From: Rickettsia australis str. Phillips
GTDB lineage: Bacteria; Pseudomonadota; Alphaproteobacteria; Rickettsiales; Rickettsiaceae
Assembly (NCBI RefSeq): GCF_000273745.1
Contig: NZ_AKVZ01000010.1
Location: 1-32,536, forward strand
Direction: 5' to 3'
DNA: 32,536 nt
Numbering within the stretch: the first letter of the stretch is position 1; the number at the start of each line of letters is the position of its first letter. The notes below the pieces were generated by a model, which was given only the letters and a program-made list of their open reading frames with translations, was not told the origin of the DNA and ran no database searches. Shown here piece by piece: positions 1 through 9,638 of this stretch. Both the position numbers and the translations under genes were made by a program.

Positions 1-23
1 CATGGTTCAAGAAAAGTACTCGG

Positions 24-139
24 TGTCATTCCTGCGGAAGCAAGGAATCCAGCATAAAGCGAGATAAATCAAGCTTTTAATTTCAAAAATTTTCTGTATT
101 TATACTTTTTTTGGATGCCTGCTTTCGCAGGAATGACAT
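24..139. repeat. Palindromic element, inner-arm type A
   Basis: The left arm (TGTCATTCCTGCGGAAGC, then GGAATCCAG) is matched in inverse orientation by the right arm (GCCTGCTTTCGCAGGAATGACA), around an AT-rich centre of about 65 bases. An outer-arm remnant, ACCATGCAACAAG, follows at about 144-156. A partial type B arm (TTGACTTGATCACAGGATGACA) follows at about 160-184. The same arms recur through the window. Confidence 0.85.
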
Positions 140-243
140 CAGAACCATGCAACAAGACCCGCTTGACTTGATCACAGGATGACAAAGAGGAATAATAAAC
201 CGCTCAACACTAGTAAACGGTCACGGATCAATAATATCGCCGA

Positions 244-2049
244 TTATATCTTTAAAAAATACTCCTTTCTTTGTTGTTGTTCTGAAATATCTGTTTGTGG
301 AATTGAATTATTATTTGGGTTTCCTAAGAAAGTATTGTATGTCGTAAGTACTGAATTTTGTTGTTTTTGAGGAGCATGTACAACGCCGGCTGCTTTAAAA
401 TATGATTCTGCAGCATCTGCTGCCTGTTATTTTTGAAAGCGAAGTTCGTTTCCTTGGTCTATTATAAATCATATTTTTTTATAGGCTTGTCAGCCTTATC
501 TATAAGACTGATATAACATTTTAATATAGAGTCTAATTTATTATTCTTTCTATAAAATATGATAGCTGAATCTTCACGTCCTAAGTTAAATAGCATATCA
601 CTGATTTTATCATACATTTCTTTAAGTTCTTTATTACATGTTATGGCTGATTATAATTAGTTAAAGCTCCCTTATAATCTGCTTCTTCGCTTAATATATC
701 GCCTATTTTAGAGTAGCAGCTAGCGATAGTTTGCATTACTTCCGTCTTGTCAGGATATTTACTTAACCACTTTATGGCTTCTTGATAATATTGCACTGGT
801 TATTATTTTCAGGTTTTATATTTTTTATCGACGATAGATAGTTATTTTGTACGAATAAATCACATATTTTAATTAAGCAATTATAGCACTCATTGGATTG
901 AGACCATGTGGTGTAGATAGCATTTCTTCAAATAATGATAATTCTTTAATTTGTAGGTTTAATACATATCGGTATGCTTGAATACCCGTCTTATTATCCG
1001 TGAATTTCTCAATAGAGTCTAAAATTTGAAATATTGCCTCTATAAGGTGATTATCTTGTTTGTTTGATAATAGTTTGCAGTTCCGATAATTATGTTAATC
1101 CTTCAAAATAAGCAATAGTGTTTTTATAGCTGGATATTGTATTGAAGAACTTGGTAAATATGGTTTTAACATACTCATCATAGTTATTATTATCTGAAAA
1201 TTTTACACAGTTAAGAGATGTAGATATATTAAAATCTCTGAAAATTGATTGGATAGTATTAATTATATATTATAAATTTATCTGTATTTGTATATATAAA
1301 TTTTCTATAAGACTGTTTTGTTCCTTTAGAAATGAACTGAGATTCTTTAGCTCTAAATTTTGTACTCTTGCTATCTCTTCTAGAGCTTTTAGCTCTGGGG
1401 TAAGCTGTATTTCTTCATCTTGAGAAGTAGGTTTATAGAAAAATTTTATATCAGAGGATTCTAATATATCTTTGTTAATAGCAATGCTATTTTGTAACAT
1501 TGATATAATGTTTTCATGATGTTGGGTTATTACGCATGTAAAATTTCCTTTTAATTTTTTGTATTCTTCTAAAGGGAAAAACTTTTTAAAGTCTTTTATG
1601 ATCCTGTTAAAGATATTAGGGGATTTTAATTTATCGGTCATTTGAACTAGCGTTTTAATGAAAAATACATTGATTAACTCTTGAACTGGATCGGGTACTT
1701 CGTTAGAGCATTCCCAAAATACTTTTTCTGCAATTTCAAATATATATAGCTGGTTCATATTTATGCTTAATTTTCGGCGTTGTTTCAAAATCAAATAATT
1801 TATCAAATGTAAATTCTTCACCGTTTTCGATAATCTTGAGGTTGTTTTCAAGAGTGTTTAAAAATGTGTTTTTTCCGCTATAAGGTTAATCCTATTACTA
1901 CTGTAGCTTTTGATGTTTTTCCTACTTGTATTAGTGAATAATGAACTTCAGTCAATCAATTTAGAATATTTTCTTTTTAAAGAATCAAGAGCAGTTTCTT
2001 CTGCTGTTAAAGATTTAATATCAAGTTCTGTGGGAATTTTAGATTTCAT
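244..2049 (-). pseudogene. Degraded P-loop NTPase / TPR-repeat protein gene
   Basis: This minus-strand gene is broken by several frameshifts and stops. It would start with ATG at 2049, 14 bases after the pbpC stop on the same strand, so it may once have been co-transcribed with pbpC. Near the N-terminus a Walker A motif can be rebuilt from two frames at 1856-1901: VVIGLT, then SGKNTFLN after one extra base. The piece at 1270-1851 is the longest still open. Further down, fragments near 800-660 (QYYQEAIKWLSKYPDKTEV) and 650-475 look like TPR helices. The C-terminal tail ends with a stop at 244-246 after QQQRKEYFLKI. A P-loop plus TPR arrangement suggests a regulatory or signalling NTPase, but I cannot name the family. 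The nonfunctional state is clear; the original role is inference. Confidence 0.7.
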
Positions 2050-2063
2050 ATATAACCACTAAT

Positions 2064-4445
2064 TTATTCTTTAATATAAATTTTTATACTGTCGTTTTCG
2101 CCGCTATCACTTATAGCTCTAATAATAAATTCACCGGTTTTTGCTTTCCATATTACAGGTTCGTTTGATTTTGCGGTTGCTATTAATTCATTATCTACAA
2201 ACCAAAAAATGTTATTGGTTTTATTATCGCTAATCGCACTAAAAGTAATATTATCACTATCTTTAATTGAATGTATGGAATTTCTTAATGGGTATATAAT
2301 TTTAGGTTTCTGATGATGCCAATTTATCAACCTATTGCAATGGTTTGTGGGTATCGGTTTCGGTAATATATGTATTCCTGCTTTTTGGTAAACTGAAAGC
2401 ATATCCGTCGGCCATAAATTTACGGTTTTATATTCTGTTTGTCCTTGAATAAAGTTGCAAGCAGGCATACCGGTTTTTAAATCTATCAATATTTTTCTAT
2501 AAATACCGGATTGTTTGATCGGTGATTTGCCTTTAATGAATAAGGATTCTGCTTTAACCGGACACATATCGTTATCGATATCTCCCGTATCTGCACAAAC
2601 TTTTACTTTAGTAATATTTAGTTCATTAATTTTTGAAAGGATTAAATCCTTATCTTTATTTGGCTGGGCTATTGATTCTATAACATTAAAGAATAAAGGG
2701 GCCGCAGAAATATTACCTGTAAATGTTCCGTGAGTTTGCCCTTTGAAATCTCCAACCCAAACGGCAAGTACGTATTTTCCGAATATGCCTACGCTCAGTG
2801 CGTCTCTAAATGAGCTAGAAGTACCTGTTTTCCAATAAATCGGTAAGTTATGCTTTGTATTGTTATAGGTAATAGGACGAGTCGTATCTTTTATAATATC
2901 AAGAGTTAAATAGCTTGCTTCGGGTGATATCATTGTCGTTGCGAGCATTTGCTCGGAGTGTGGCAATCTAGTAGAGTTTGTATTATTTTGTTCTAGAGTG
3001 TCGCACCCTAGCTTTGCCTCTCCTCGCAATGACGTAGACAGCATTTTCCTAAGCGGTTTATAAGTACCGAAATTAGCAAGCATAGCATAAAGAGTAGTTA
3101 ACTCTTCAAGAGTAATTTCTGCTGTGCCGAGTACTATAGATAAGCCGTAATGTTCAGGTTTTCGTAAGCCGCTAATTTTTGCTTGTTGTAAGAACTCATA
3201 AAAATTCGGATTTTTTAACTTAGACGCTAGAAATATTACAGGTACGTTACGGCTCTTTATTAACGATTCTCTAACACTTAATCCTCCTGTAAATCTGCTA
3301 TCAAAATTTTCCGGTTTATAATGATCGTAGTAAGTAGGTGTATCCTTTAGTAAAGTTAAGGGATGTATTAGCGATTGATCAAAACTAAGTGCATAGACAA
3401 ACGGTTTTAAAGCTGAGCCTGGAGATCGATGGCTTTTAGTGCCGTTAATCTGTCCGCAAATATCGTTATTAAAAAAATCACCTGAACCAATGCTTGCAAG
3501 CACTTCCATAGTAGTAAAATCAATAAGAATTACGGAAGCATTATTAATGCCGTATTTTTTCAGGTTATTAATATATAGCTGCACCTGCTTTTCTATAGTA
3601 GTTTGCAGATTCTTATCTATAGTAGTATGTATAATAGGACTATCATTATTTGCTAGGATATCTAAAGTGAAATGCGGTGCGATAAAAGGAAGATTTTTAT
3701 TTTGATTAAATTTAATCGGCAAACTAATTAACTTATTATAAATAATATCTTGTGGGTGAGTCGTTAGCCACTCAGTAAATAGATATTTACGTGCTTTAAA
3801 AATATTAATATCATTCCCGCCTCTTTTAAGAGGATTTTGTGGGATTACTGCAAGGCTTAGAATATCGAGCACATTTAAATCTTTTAGGTCACGATTGAAG
3901 TAAATATAACTACCGGCTGTTATCCCTTCAATATTACTACCGTACGGCACTAGGTTTAGATAAGCTTCTAGGATTTCATTTTTTGAATAATGTAGCTCTA
4001 CATGAATAGCTTTAATGATTTGATGGATTTTACCAAGAATAGTAGAAGAGTTTACCCCATATCTTAAACGTGCTATTTGCATTGTTATAGTAGAGCCGCC
4101 TATTTTACGATTATTCTGTAAATAAGTAGAATAAAAAGCTTTGGCTAAAGAAACTGGGTTAATGCCGAAATGTTTATAAAAATGCCTATCTTCATATAAC
4201 AATACTGCTTCTATAAAACTTGCCGGTATTTCACATATAGGAGTGAATATCCTATATTTATCGTCTTTAGAAAGCGAAATACGCATTAACTCGCCGCTTC
4301 GGTCAAATACTCTTTGTGAGAAGCTTATATCTTTAAGCAATGGAGCAGGAGGAATAGCAAAATATAATATTATAATGCCACTGATTGTAATAAAAAGTAA
4401 TTTGGTTTTGAGAGACAAAGTATATACCTTATAGTCTAATGTCAT
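2064..4445 (-). CDS. pbpC: Penicillin-binding protein 1C (bifunctional transglycosylase/transpeptidase)
   Basis: Builds peptidoglycan in the periplasm, polymerising glycan strands and cross-linking peptides. A membrane anchor spans about residues 13-31. The GT51 transglycosylase domain follows, with the EDRHFYKHFG motif (E85) and GGSTITMQ (117-124). The transpeptidase has SALK (S344, K347), SRN (398-400) and KTG (539-541). A C-terminal region of about 200 residues matches the position of the BiPBP_C domain of PBP1C. At 793 residues it is slightly longer than E. coli PbpC. The excess includes about 34 residues (about 468-503, starting STSLRGEAKLG) encoded by a palindromic element inserted between SRN and KTG. 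The ATG at 4445 lies inside another palindromic element, and an in-frame TGA follows seven codons upstream. A non-ATG start a few codons in (L3 or V7) is possible; the next Met (M54) would remove the anchor. Confidence 0.93.
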   Translation of the reverse strand: MTLDYKVYTLSLKTKLLFITISGIIILYFAIPPAPLLKDISFSQRVFDRSGELMRISLSKDDKYRIFTPICEIPASFIEAVLLYEDRHFYKHFGINPVSLAKAFYSTYLQNNRKIGGSTITMQIARLRYGVNSSTILGKIHQIIKAIHVELHYSKNEILEAYLNLVPYGSNIEGITAGSYIYFNRDLKDLNVLDILSLAVIPQNPLKRGGNDINIFKARKYLFTEWLTTHPQDIIYNKLISLPIKFNQNKNLPFIAPHFTLDILANNDSPIIHTTIDKNLQTTIEKQVQLYINNLKKYGINNASVILIDFTTMEVLASIGSGDFFNNDICGQINGTKSHRSPGSALKPFVYALSFDQSLIHPLTLLKDTPTYYDHYKPENFDSRFTGGLSVRESLIKSRNVPVIFLASKLKNPNFYEFLQQAKISGLRKPEHYGLSIVLGTAEITLEELTTLYAMLANFGTYKPLRKMLSTSLRGEAKLGCDTLEQNNTNSTRLPHSEQMLATTMISPEASYLTLDIIKDTTRPITYNNTKHNLPIYWKTGTSSSFRDALSVGIFGKYVLAVWVGDFKGQTHGTFTGNISAAPLFFNVIESIAQPNKDKDLILSKINELNITKVKVCADTGDIDNDMCPVKAESLFIKGKSPIKQSGIYRKILIDLKTGMPACNFIQGQTEYKTVNLWPTDMLSVYQKAGIHILPKPIPTNHCNRLINWHHQKPKIIYPLRNSIHSIKDSDNITFSAISDNKTNNIFWFVDNELIATAKSNEPVIWKAKTGEFIIRAISDSGENDSIKIYIKE
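2934..3035. repeat. Palindromic element (type C) inserted in frame in pbpC
   Basis: The ends TCGTTGCGAG (about 2936) and CTCGCAATGACG (to about 3034) are inverted copies. Internally, GGAGTGTGGCAATCTAG mirrors the CTAGAGTGTCGCACCC side. The roughly 100-base insert stays open on the pbpC strand and adds about 34 residues to the transpeptidase domain. This matches the known behaviour of Rickettsia palindromic elements, which can sit inside protein genes; I have not assigned an RPE family number. Confidence 0.85.
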
Positions 4446-4576
4446 TCCCGCGAAGGCTGGAATTCAGTAAAGTATATAAAAAACTTATTTTTTATATACT
4501 TATTTTATCAAATATGTAACTTCTATATCAATAGTGAAGTTATTTTTATGGATTCCCGCATACGCGGGAATGACAT
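4440..4576. repeat. Palindromic element, type A, overlapping the pbpC start
   Basis: The left arm ATGTCATTCCCGCGAAGG and the right arm CGCATACGCGGGAATGACAT are inverted copies separated by AT-rich sequence. The terminal GGAATGACAT of the left end, read on the minus strand, contains the ATG annotated as the start of pbpC. Confidence 0.88.
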
Positions 4577-4728
4577 AACACTCCGAAGCTTAATAATATC
4601 CCCTACATGTAATAACCATTACCCTATCATAACCATTATAAATCATTTTAAAAATAATGAACATTTTAATAATATAGCTTGCATGTATATAAATTAACTA
4701 ACTATTAACAATAAACATTACGATTATT

Positions 4729-7700
4729 ATAAATTCTAAACTTACAAAATTATTCTTACTTAGCTGTGCTAACGCGGCTATTATGACAGCTATGCCTATA
4801 AGTTGCAGATATAGCTATTGCTGATATTTTAACTAAAAATGCATCATATACAGCTTTAACCGGACAAGCTCAGTTGAAGGTATAAAAAATTTGGTAGCGA
4901 ACGTAAATTTTAAAACAGTTGTAGAAGCAGATCGTAGAGCATTAAAAGAAATTGTTACAAGAGATTTTGATACTCACAATACCAACTTAGGACATATTGC
5001 TCTTAGAGCAGAAAAAGATGGCTTAATAAAAGGTATTGATGATGCTCCAAGAGAAAGTAGTTAGAAATAACAGAATCGGGCTTCCAATGGTGGGAATGCC
5101 AGCTCATGAACCGGCAGCAAGGAATCTAGAGGTTAGTATAGGGTTTAATAAACCTAAAACTGCGATTGAAGAAAATGAAATTTTAAACACTATCTTAAAA
5201 GATAATGATTTTGCTGCATTGTAAGAGTAAGTAAAAAACATACAGATAAATAGAAAATTAGAAGTTATACCGGAAAAATAAGATCGTATAAAAACTATTA
5301 TAGTTGATGAATTATCTGCAAGCTTTAAAAAAGGCAGCTTTAAATAATTTGCTTAGTAGTGGGCTTACGTCTGATGAAGTCAAGCATATTTTATTCAGTA
5401 ATAACTTTTTGGATCAAAACGTTAAAGAAGATAAAAAAACTTTTCAATATTCTGAAGTAGGAAATTCGTCATTCTTTAAAGAAATAAATTAAATGCCTAC
5501 GGTTACGGTTAAACAAAAAGAAGATTTATTAATGGCTTATAAAGGATATGTTAATAATAATTTTGCTGCAATACATGCTCAAAGACCGAATGACGTAGCG
5601 ATTAAGAAATTAGTAAACTTAATGGATGAAGAGCGTCTTGCAAAATATTTAATGGCAATGACAGAAATTAAGTTTGATTCTTTTGCAAAAAATATAGACG
5701 GTGTAAAACCTTTAGGTCATAAGGCTTTAACAGAATATAATATAGCGTATTAAAAGAGCTTGGAGTTATTACAGAAAATTTATCTAATGATGATATGAAA
5801 TCTTTAATTAAAGGTTTTAATACAAAAACTATGAATAAGCTTGCAAGTAGTCTTGAATATACAAAGAAAGAAGATGCTAATAAGCAGTTAGTATCTCTTG
5901 GTGCGGTGGGTTCCGGTAAGAGGTGTTGGCACTCCGCTTCCACCACCGCCGCCTCTACTCTAGGGGCACGCATTGCTCGTGGTGATGTATCTGCTATAAT
6001 GGTTAATGCAGTATTTGATATAAAAAATCTTACAAAAATAAATGGCTTAGATGTAGTAAAATTAAATGATTTAGCTGGTAAATTAAAAGAATATTATAAT
6101 TTATTTACAGAATTTAAGAAAAATAAAGGAGCAATACAAAAAGAGAGAAATGAACAAAAAGCAGAATTAGCTAAACAAAAAGAAGCAAGAAGATAACAAA
6201 AAGATGCGGATTTATTAGCAGCAGAGCAAGCACATTTTAATGGATTAACTGAAGCAGAAAAACAACAATATGAAGTTGATAAAGAAGCAACTAAAAAGTT
6301 AATCAAGGATTATCAAGTATTTTATACAGTACTTCATGTACCTAAAAAGAAAGCAGAAGTAGAAGCGGTAGCCGTAGCTCCAAAATTTCCAAATCCTGCA
6401 ATGATATTATTGGGTGTTAAACAAGATATTGCACCTATAATATGTATGATGTTGACTGAGGATATTATTGAAACTCAAGTTAAGCCTGGATTACAAGCCG
6501 CTATAGACGTCGGTAATATAGATATTAATGCATTAAGTGAAGAATATAACCAGAAATTATCTAAGATGTTTTCTGCAGATAACCCAATAGAGCTGATATA
6601 AAAGCAAAAGCAAAATTAACATATGCATTACTAATGAAAGATCAAGAGCTGAATCAAGGAGCTAGAGCTATAGTAGCTAATGGAGATTTTTTTGCTAATT
6701 TATTAAATGAAGAAGAGCAGAAAGCTACAAGATTAGATTGGGTCTTTAAAAATGTTCCTGAATCTATGCAAGAACCGGTTACTAAAGAAAAAGTAAAAAC
6801 AGCAACCTTATTAGCATTAGAAAAAATAGCACCGGTTATTGATAGAATAGAGTTTATAAATACGAAATCTGAAATTTTAGGAGAAGGTTTTCTAAATAAT
6901 CAAGTAAAAGATATAGTTAATAAATTCAATAATTTATCCTTTAGTGATTAAGTAAATTTAATAGTTAATAAAGCTGTTAATAACAAAATTAATACAGTAG
7001 ACCCTCAAACCTTAAATGATTTTAATGCTGCTAAAACAAACTGGCTTGGTGACAGTAAAAATATAACTCAACTTTTAGTTAATACTGAAGTTAACTATGT
7101 TGATTTAAAAGCAATTGAAAAAAACCGGAAGTAAATGTAAACCAATTAATGAATTTCTATAACATATTAGCTGTAACTAAAGCAAATTTAATGGATAGCA
7201 CGACAGACTTAGCTTCAACAAGAATTTCAGAAAATGAAATAACTGATCAAAGACAAAAAGCTTTTAGTAAAGCATTGTTTTCTGAACAAGATAGAAATGC
7301 AAGTCGTATAACCACTTTATATGATCAAAAAGTTATAGTTACTTTAGTAAGTAGCATTAATGCTAAGGATTTACTAAAAAAGTTTGATGAATTTAAAAAT
7401 CAAAATCGTATTGCTGATTTAGATGGTATTAAAGATGCTATAGATAAGCTTTTAAAAACATCTGAAAAGAATTTAGATAACAGAAGTAAGGAAGTTAGAG
7501 CAGCAACATCTACTGTAGTTGTGGTTGTACCGGGTGCAGTTAAGGAAATTGAGTAAGACATAGGGAAGAAAATTTAAAGTTTAATGTAGATCGTACAAGT
7601 AGAAGCAGTGGTAGCTAATAATAACGATAGACAAACTGCAGCAGCTGAGCAAATGAGACTCAAAGCCACACTCAAAAAGTAATTAATAAAGCTTTAGCAC

Positions 7701-7986
7701 TGCAGAAAATAGCTAAAGGTTTTAATGTTATGCCCCTGCACTTCAAGCTTCTGTAGAAAATTACTTTAACAATAAGAGTAAAAATCTTAATGCTAAAGTA
7801 AAATTGAAAGATAAAGAAATTAATGAAACTATCGCATTACCAAAACAGCCTAAAGTCGGTTATCATATTGGTGCTAGCGTTTTAACTGAAAAAGGTAATA
7901 TAAGTGTGACTTTAGAGTATAACTGCCACTTACAAAAGCAATACCAAAGCCACCAAGGCTTTGTAAAGTTGAAAGTGAAGTTGTAA
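4729..7986 (+). pseudogene. Decayed Sca-family autotransporter gene
   Basis: Rickettsial surface antigens of this type have a signal peptide, a long passenger and an outer-membrane beta-barrel. Here the signal peptide reads NSKLTKLFLLSCANAAIM from 4732, but the expected start codon is ATA (4729-4731). Frameshifts follow near 4791 and 4876. Open passenger pieces lie at 5304-5492, 5493-5753, 5795-6196 (continuing through one TAA to about 6600), 6634-7135 (through one TAA) and 7149-7556. They are mostly charged and helical. At 5900-5965 a proline-rich tract has been shifted out of frame. The last piece (7804-7986) ends SHQGFVKLKVKL, the typical final strand of Rickettsia Sca barrels; nearly all of the rest of the barrel is missing. 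Helical passenger, proline tract and barrel in that order recall formin-like Sca2, and the segment near 5750-5860 seems distantly similar to it, but this assignment is tentative. Confidence 0.8.
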
Positions 7987-8029
7987 GTTATTAGTATTCC
8001 ATGTACGGTTAATGAATGTTATCTCGCAT

Positions 8030-8200
8030 GGTATTGTTGTGTGGATACCTAATCGTCATTGCGGGGAGCGAAGCGACGCGGTAATCCAGAAAAAATAATA
8101 CAAAAATTCTGTAAATCAGAATTTTTTACTGGATTGCGTCGTCGAATTACTACGTAATTCTTCTCTCAATGACGGAAAAGCAGGTCCACGCAACAATGCC
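8030..8200. repeat. Nested palindromic element, type C with both outer arms
   Basis: The outer arms are GGTATTGTTGTGTGGA (8030-8045) and TCCACGCAACAATGCC (8185-8200). The inner arms are CGTCATTGCGGGGAGCGAAG (from 8054) and CTCTCAATGACGG (to 8175), with a small internal hairpin AATTACTACGTAATT in the right half. A further half arm, TTGCGGGAATGACGTA, follows to 8216. The copy fills most of the space between the autotransporter remnant and uspA. Confidence 0.85.
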
Positions 8201-8236
8201 TTGCGGGAATGACGTAAGAACCATAAATAATACTTA

Positions 8237-8683
8237 TTACTCGTCTCTTACTACTAAAACTGATATATCTGAATGACGGACGATTTTAGAAGCATTAGGT
8301 CCAAGCATATAATCTTTTAATTGTAGTCTGACTGCAGAGATTATTATTAAATCGGCTTTAATTTCATTAGAGTGCTTAATTATTTCATCATAAACGGCAC
8401 CGCTACCTATATAATAATCTGTTTCAATTTCATCGGGAATATATTGTTTTATAAGTTCTTTAATTTGAGTCTGATACTTTTCTTTTTTCTCGGTTCTCCA
8501 ATTTTTAGGTAAATAATCTGCAAACATTTTCGTACCGAATTCAGGAATTACATACATAAAATGTAATTTTGCTTGAAAGTTCGTTGCAAGCATTAAAGCC
8601 TTAGAAAGAATACCTTTTATAGATTTTTTATCATTTAAGTCTATAGGTATAAGTATATTTTTAAATATAGTATTTTCAGACAT
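8237..8683 (-). CDS. Universal stress protein, UspA family
   Basis: A single-domain cytoplasmic Usp of 148 residues, normal for the family; Usp proteins bind nucleotides or dimerise and support survival under stress. The N-terminal strand ILIPIDLNDKKS has the conserved Asp (D15) of the Usp fold. The second half contains KADLIIISA and, at the C-terminus, ASKIVRHSDISVLVVRDE, the characteristic last helix and strand. The glycine-rich nucleotide motif is only partly conserved (GPNASK instead of GxxG), so ATP binding is uncertain. It is the last gene of the hscB-hscA-fdx operon, with its ATG 9 bases after the stop of the TAXI gene. Confidence 0.88.
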   Translation of the reverse strand: MSENTIFKNILIPIDLNDKKSIKGILSKALMLATNFQAKLHFMYVIPEFGTKMFADYLPKNWRTEKKEKYQTQIKELIKQYIPDEIETDYYIGSGAVYDEIIKHSNEIKADLIIISAVRLQLKDYMLGPNASKIVRHSDISVLVVRDE

Positions 8684-8692
8684 AAGATATTG

Positions 8693-9634
8693 TTAGTTTT
8701 TATTTCTTACTGAATCATGTTTTGGTAGAACAAAATTTTTAGTATCGGCAAAATAGTGAATATCGAGGTTATTTAATAAGTAATGAGAAAGTTTAAAATT
8801 TGCTACGTTTCTATGAAAAGATCCGATAAATTTATCTAAAATATCACGATTCGCCTCATCTCTAGTTATTAGAATTGCCGATACTTTGACTGTAGTTTGA
8901 TCATCGGTAATCCCTGGATATAAGCCCTTGTGAAGTATAGCTTTATGAAACGCTCTATTTTGTTTTATTAATTCTGCTATTTTATCATTTTCAATTGAAA
9001 TGAAATCAACTTCACACTTATTAGCTATTAAATTTACTAAGGGGTTAGAGTGGCCAACCATCATTATTATAGCATCTATTGCCTTATTACAGAATTTATC
9101 AATAGAATCTTCATAATTAATGTGTATCTCTTCAGGTTCTTTAGAAAATTTATATAAAGAACTTATAGCATCATAAGTAATATTACTACTGGAAAATGCC
9201 GGACCGTTAGTTATTTTTTTCCCGTCAATATCAGCAAAAACTTTTATTTTATCCTCATCTTTTACAATAACCGTAAAAAACTCATCATGTAGATTAAGTA
9301 CCTGACGTAAATTTTGCATTTTTTCTTGATCGTGATAATAACCTATGCCTTCATATGCTTCTACTGCAATATTAGCTTGCACTAGAGCTAAATCAATTTT
9401 GCCTTGTTGTAATAATTTTAAATTTTCTATACTGCCGTTTGTTGCAACAACTTCGCATTTAATATGTTCATTATTTTTAGCATCATTTGTCATAGTCTTG
9501 CATAAATCAAGTCCAATAGCATAATATCCTTTTAAAATAGAGCCGGTACCGATTTTAATGACTTTTGAAGCAGCATAAATATTACTGCAAATAAGAAATA
9601 GGCTAATAATAGTAGCTAGTTTAAAATTATTCAT
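8693..9634 (-). CDS. TAXI-family TRAP transporter solute-binding protein
   Basis: A periplasmic substrate receptor of the TAXI type (TRAP-associated extracytoplasmic immunogenic protein). I chose the ATG at 9634 because the protein then begins with a clean signal peptide (MNNFKLATIISLFLICSNIYA) and the start lies 4 bases after the upstream stop. A longer open frame to 9685 would overlap that gene. The mature part opens with IKIGTGSILKGYYAIG, the usual GT(G/A)xxxGxYY(P/A)xG signature, followed by NGSIENLKLLQQGKIDLALVQ. The length of 313 residues is normal. No TRAP permease genes are present nearby, so its membrane partner is elsewhere or absent. The natural ligand cannot be read from sequence. 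Confidence 0.88.
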   Translation of the reverse strand: MNNFKLATIISLFLICSNIYAASKVIKIGTGSILKGYYAIGLDLCKTMTNDAKNNEHIKCEVVATNGSIENLKLLQQGKIDLALVQANIAVEAYEGIGYYHDQEKMQNLRQVLNLHDEFFTVIVKDEDKIKVFADIDGKKITNGPAFSSSNITYDAISSLYKFSKEPEEIHINYEDSIDKFCNKAIDAIIMMVGHSNPLVNLIANKCEVDFISIENDKIAELIKQNRAFHKAILHKGLYPGITDDQTTVKVSAILITRDEANRDILDKFIGSFHRNVANFKLSHYLLNNLDIHYFADTKNFVLPKHDSVRNKN

Positions 9635-9638
9635 AAAA

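Noticed and set aside
179-370. Plus-strand open frame of 63 codons
   Set aside because: It lies opposite the C-terminal tail of the minus-strand P-loop/TPR pseudogene and has Cys/Phe-rich low-quality composition.
5668-5973. Minus-strand open frame of 101 codons
   Set aside because: It is a shadow of the autotransporter passenger and its proline-rich tract, with no supporting features.
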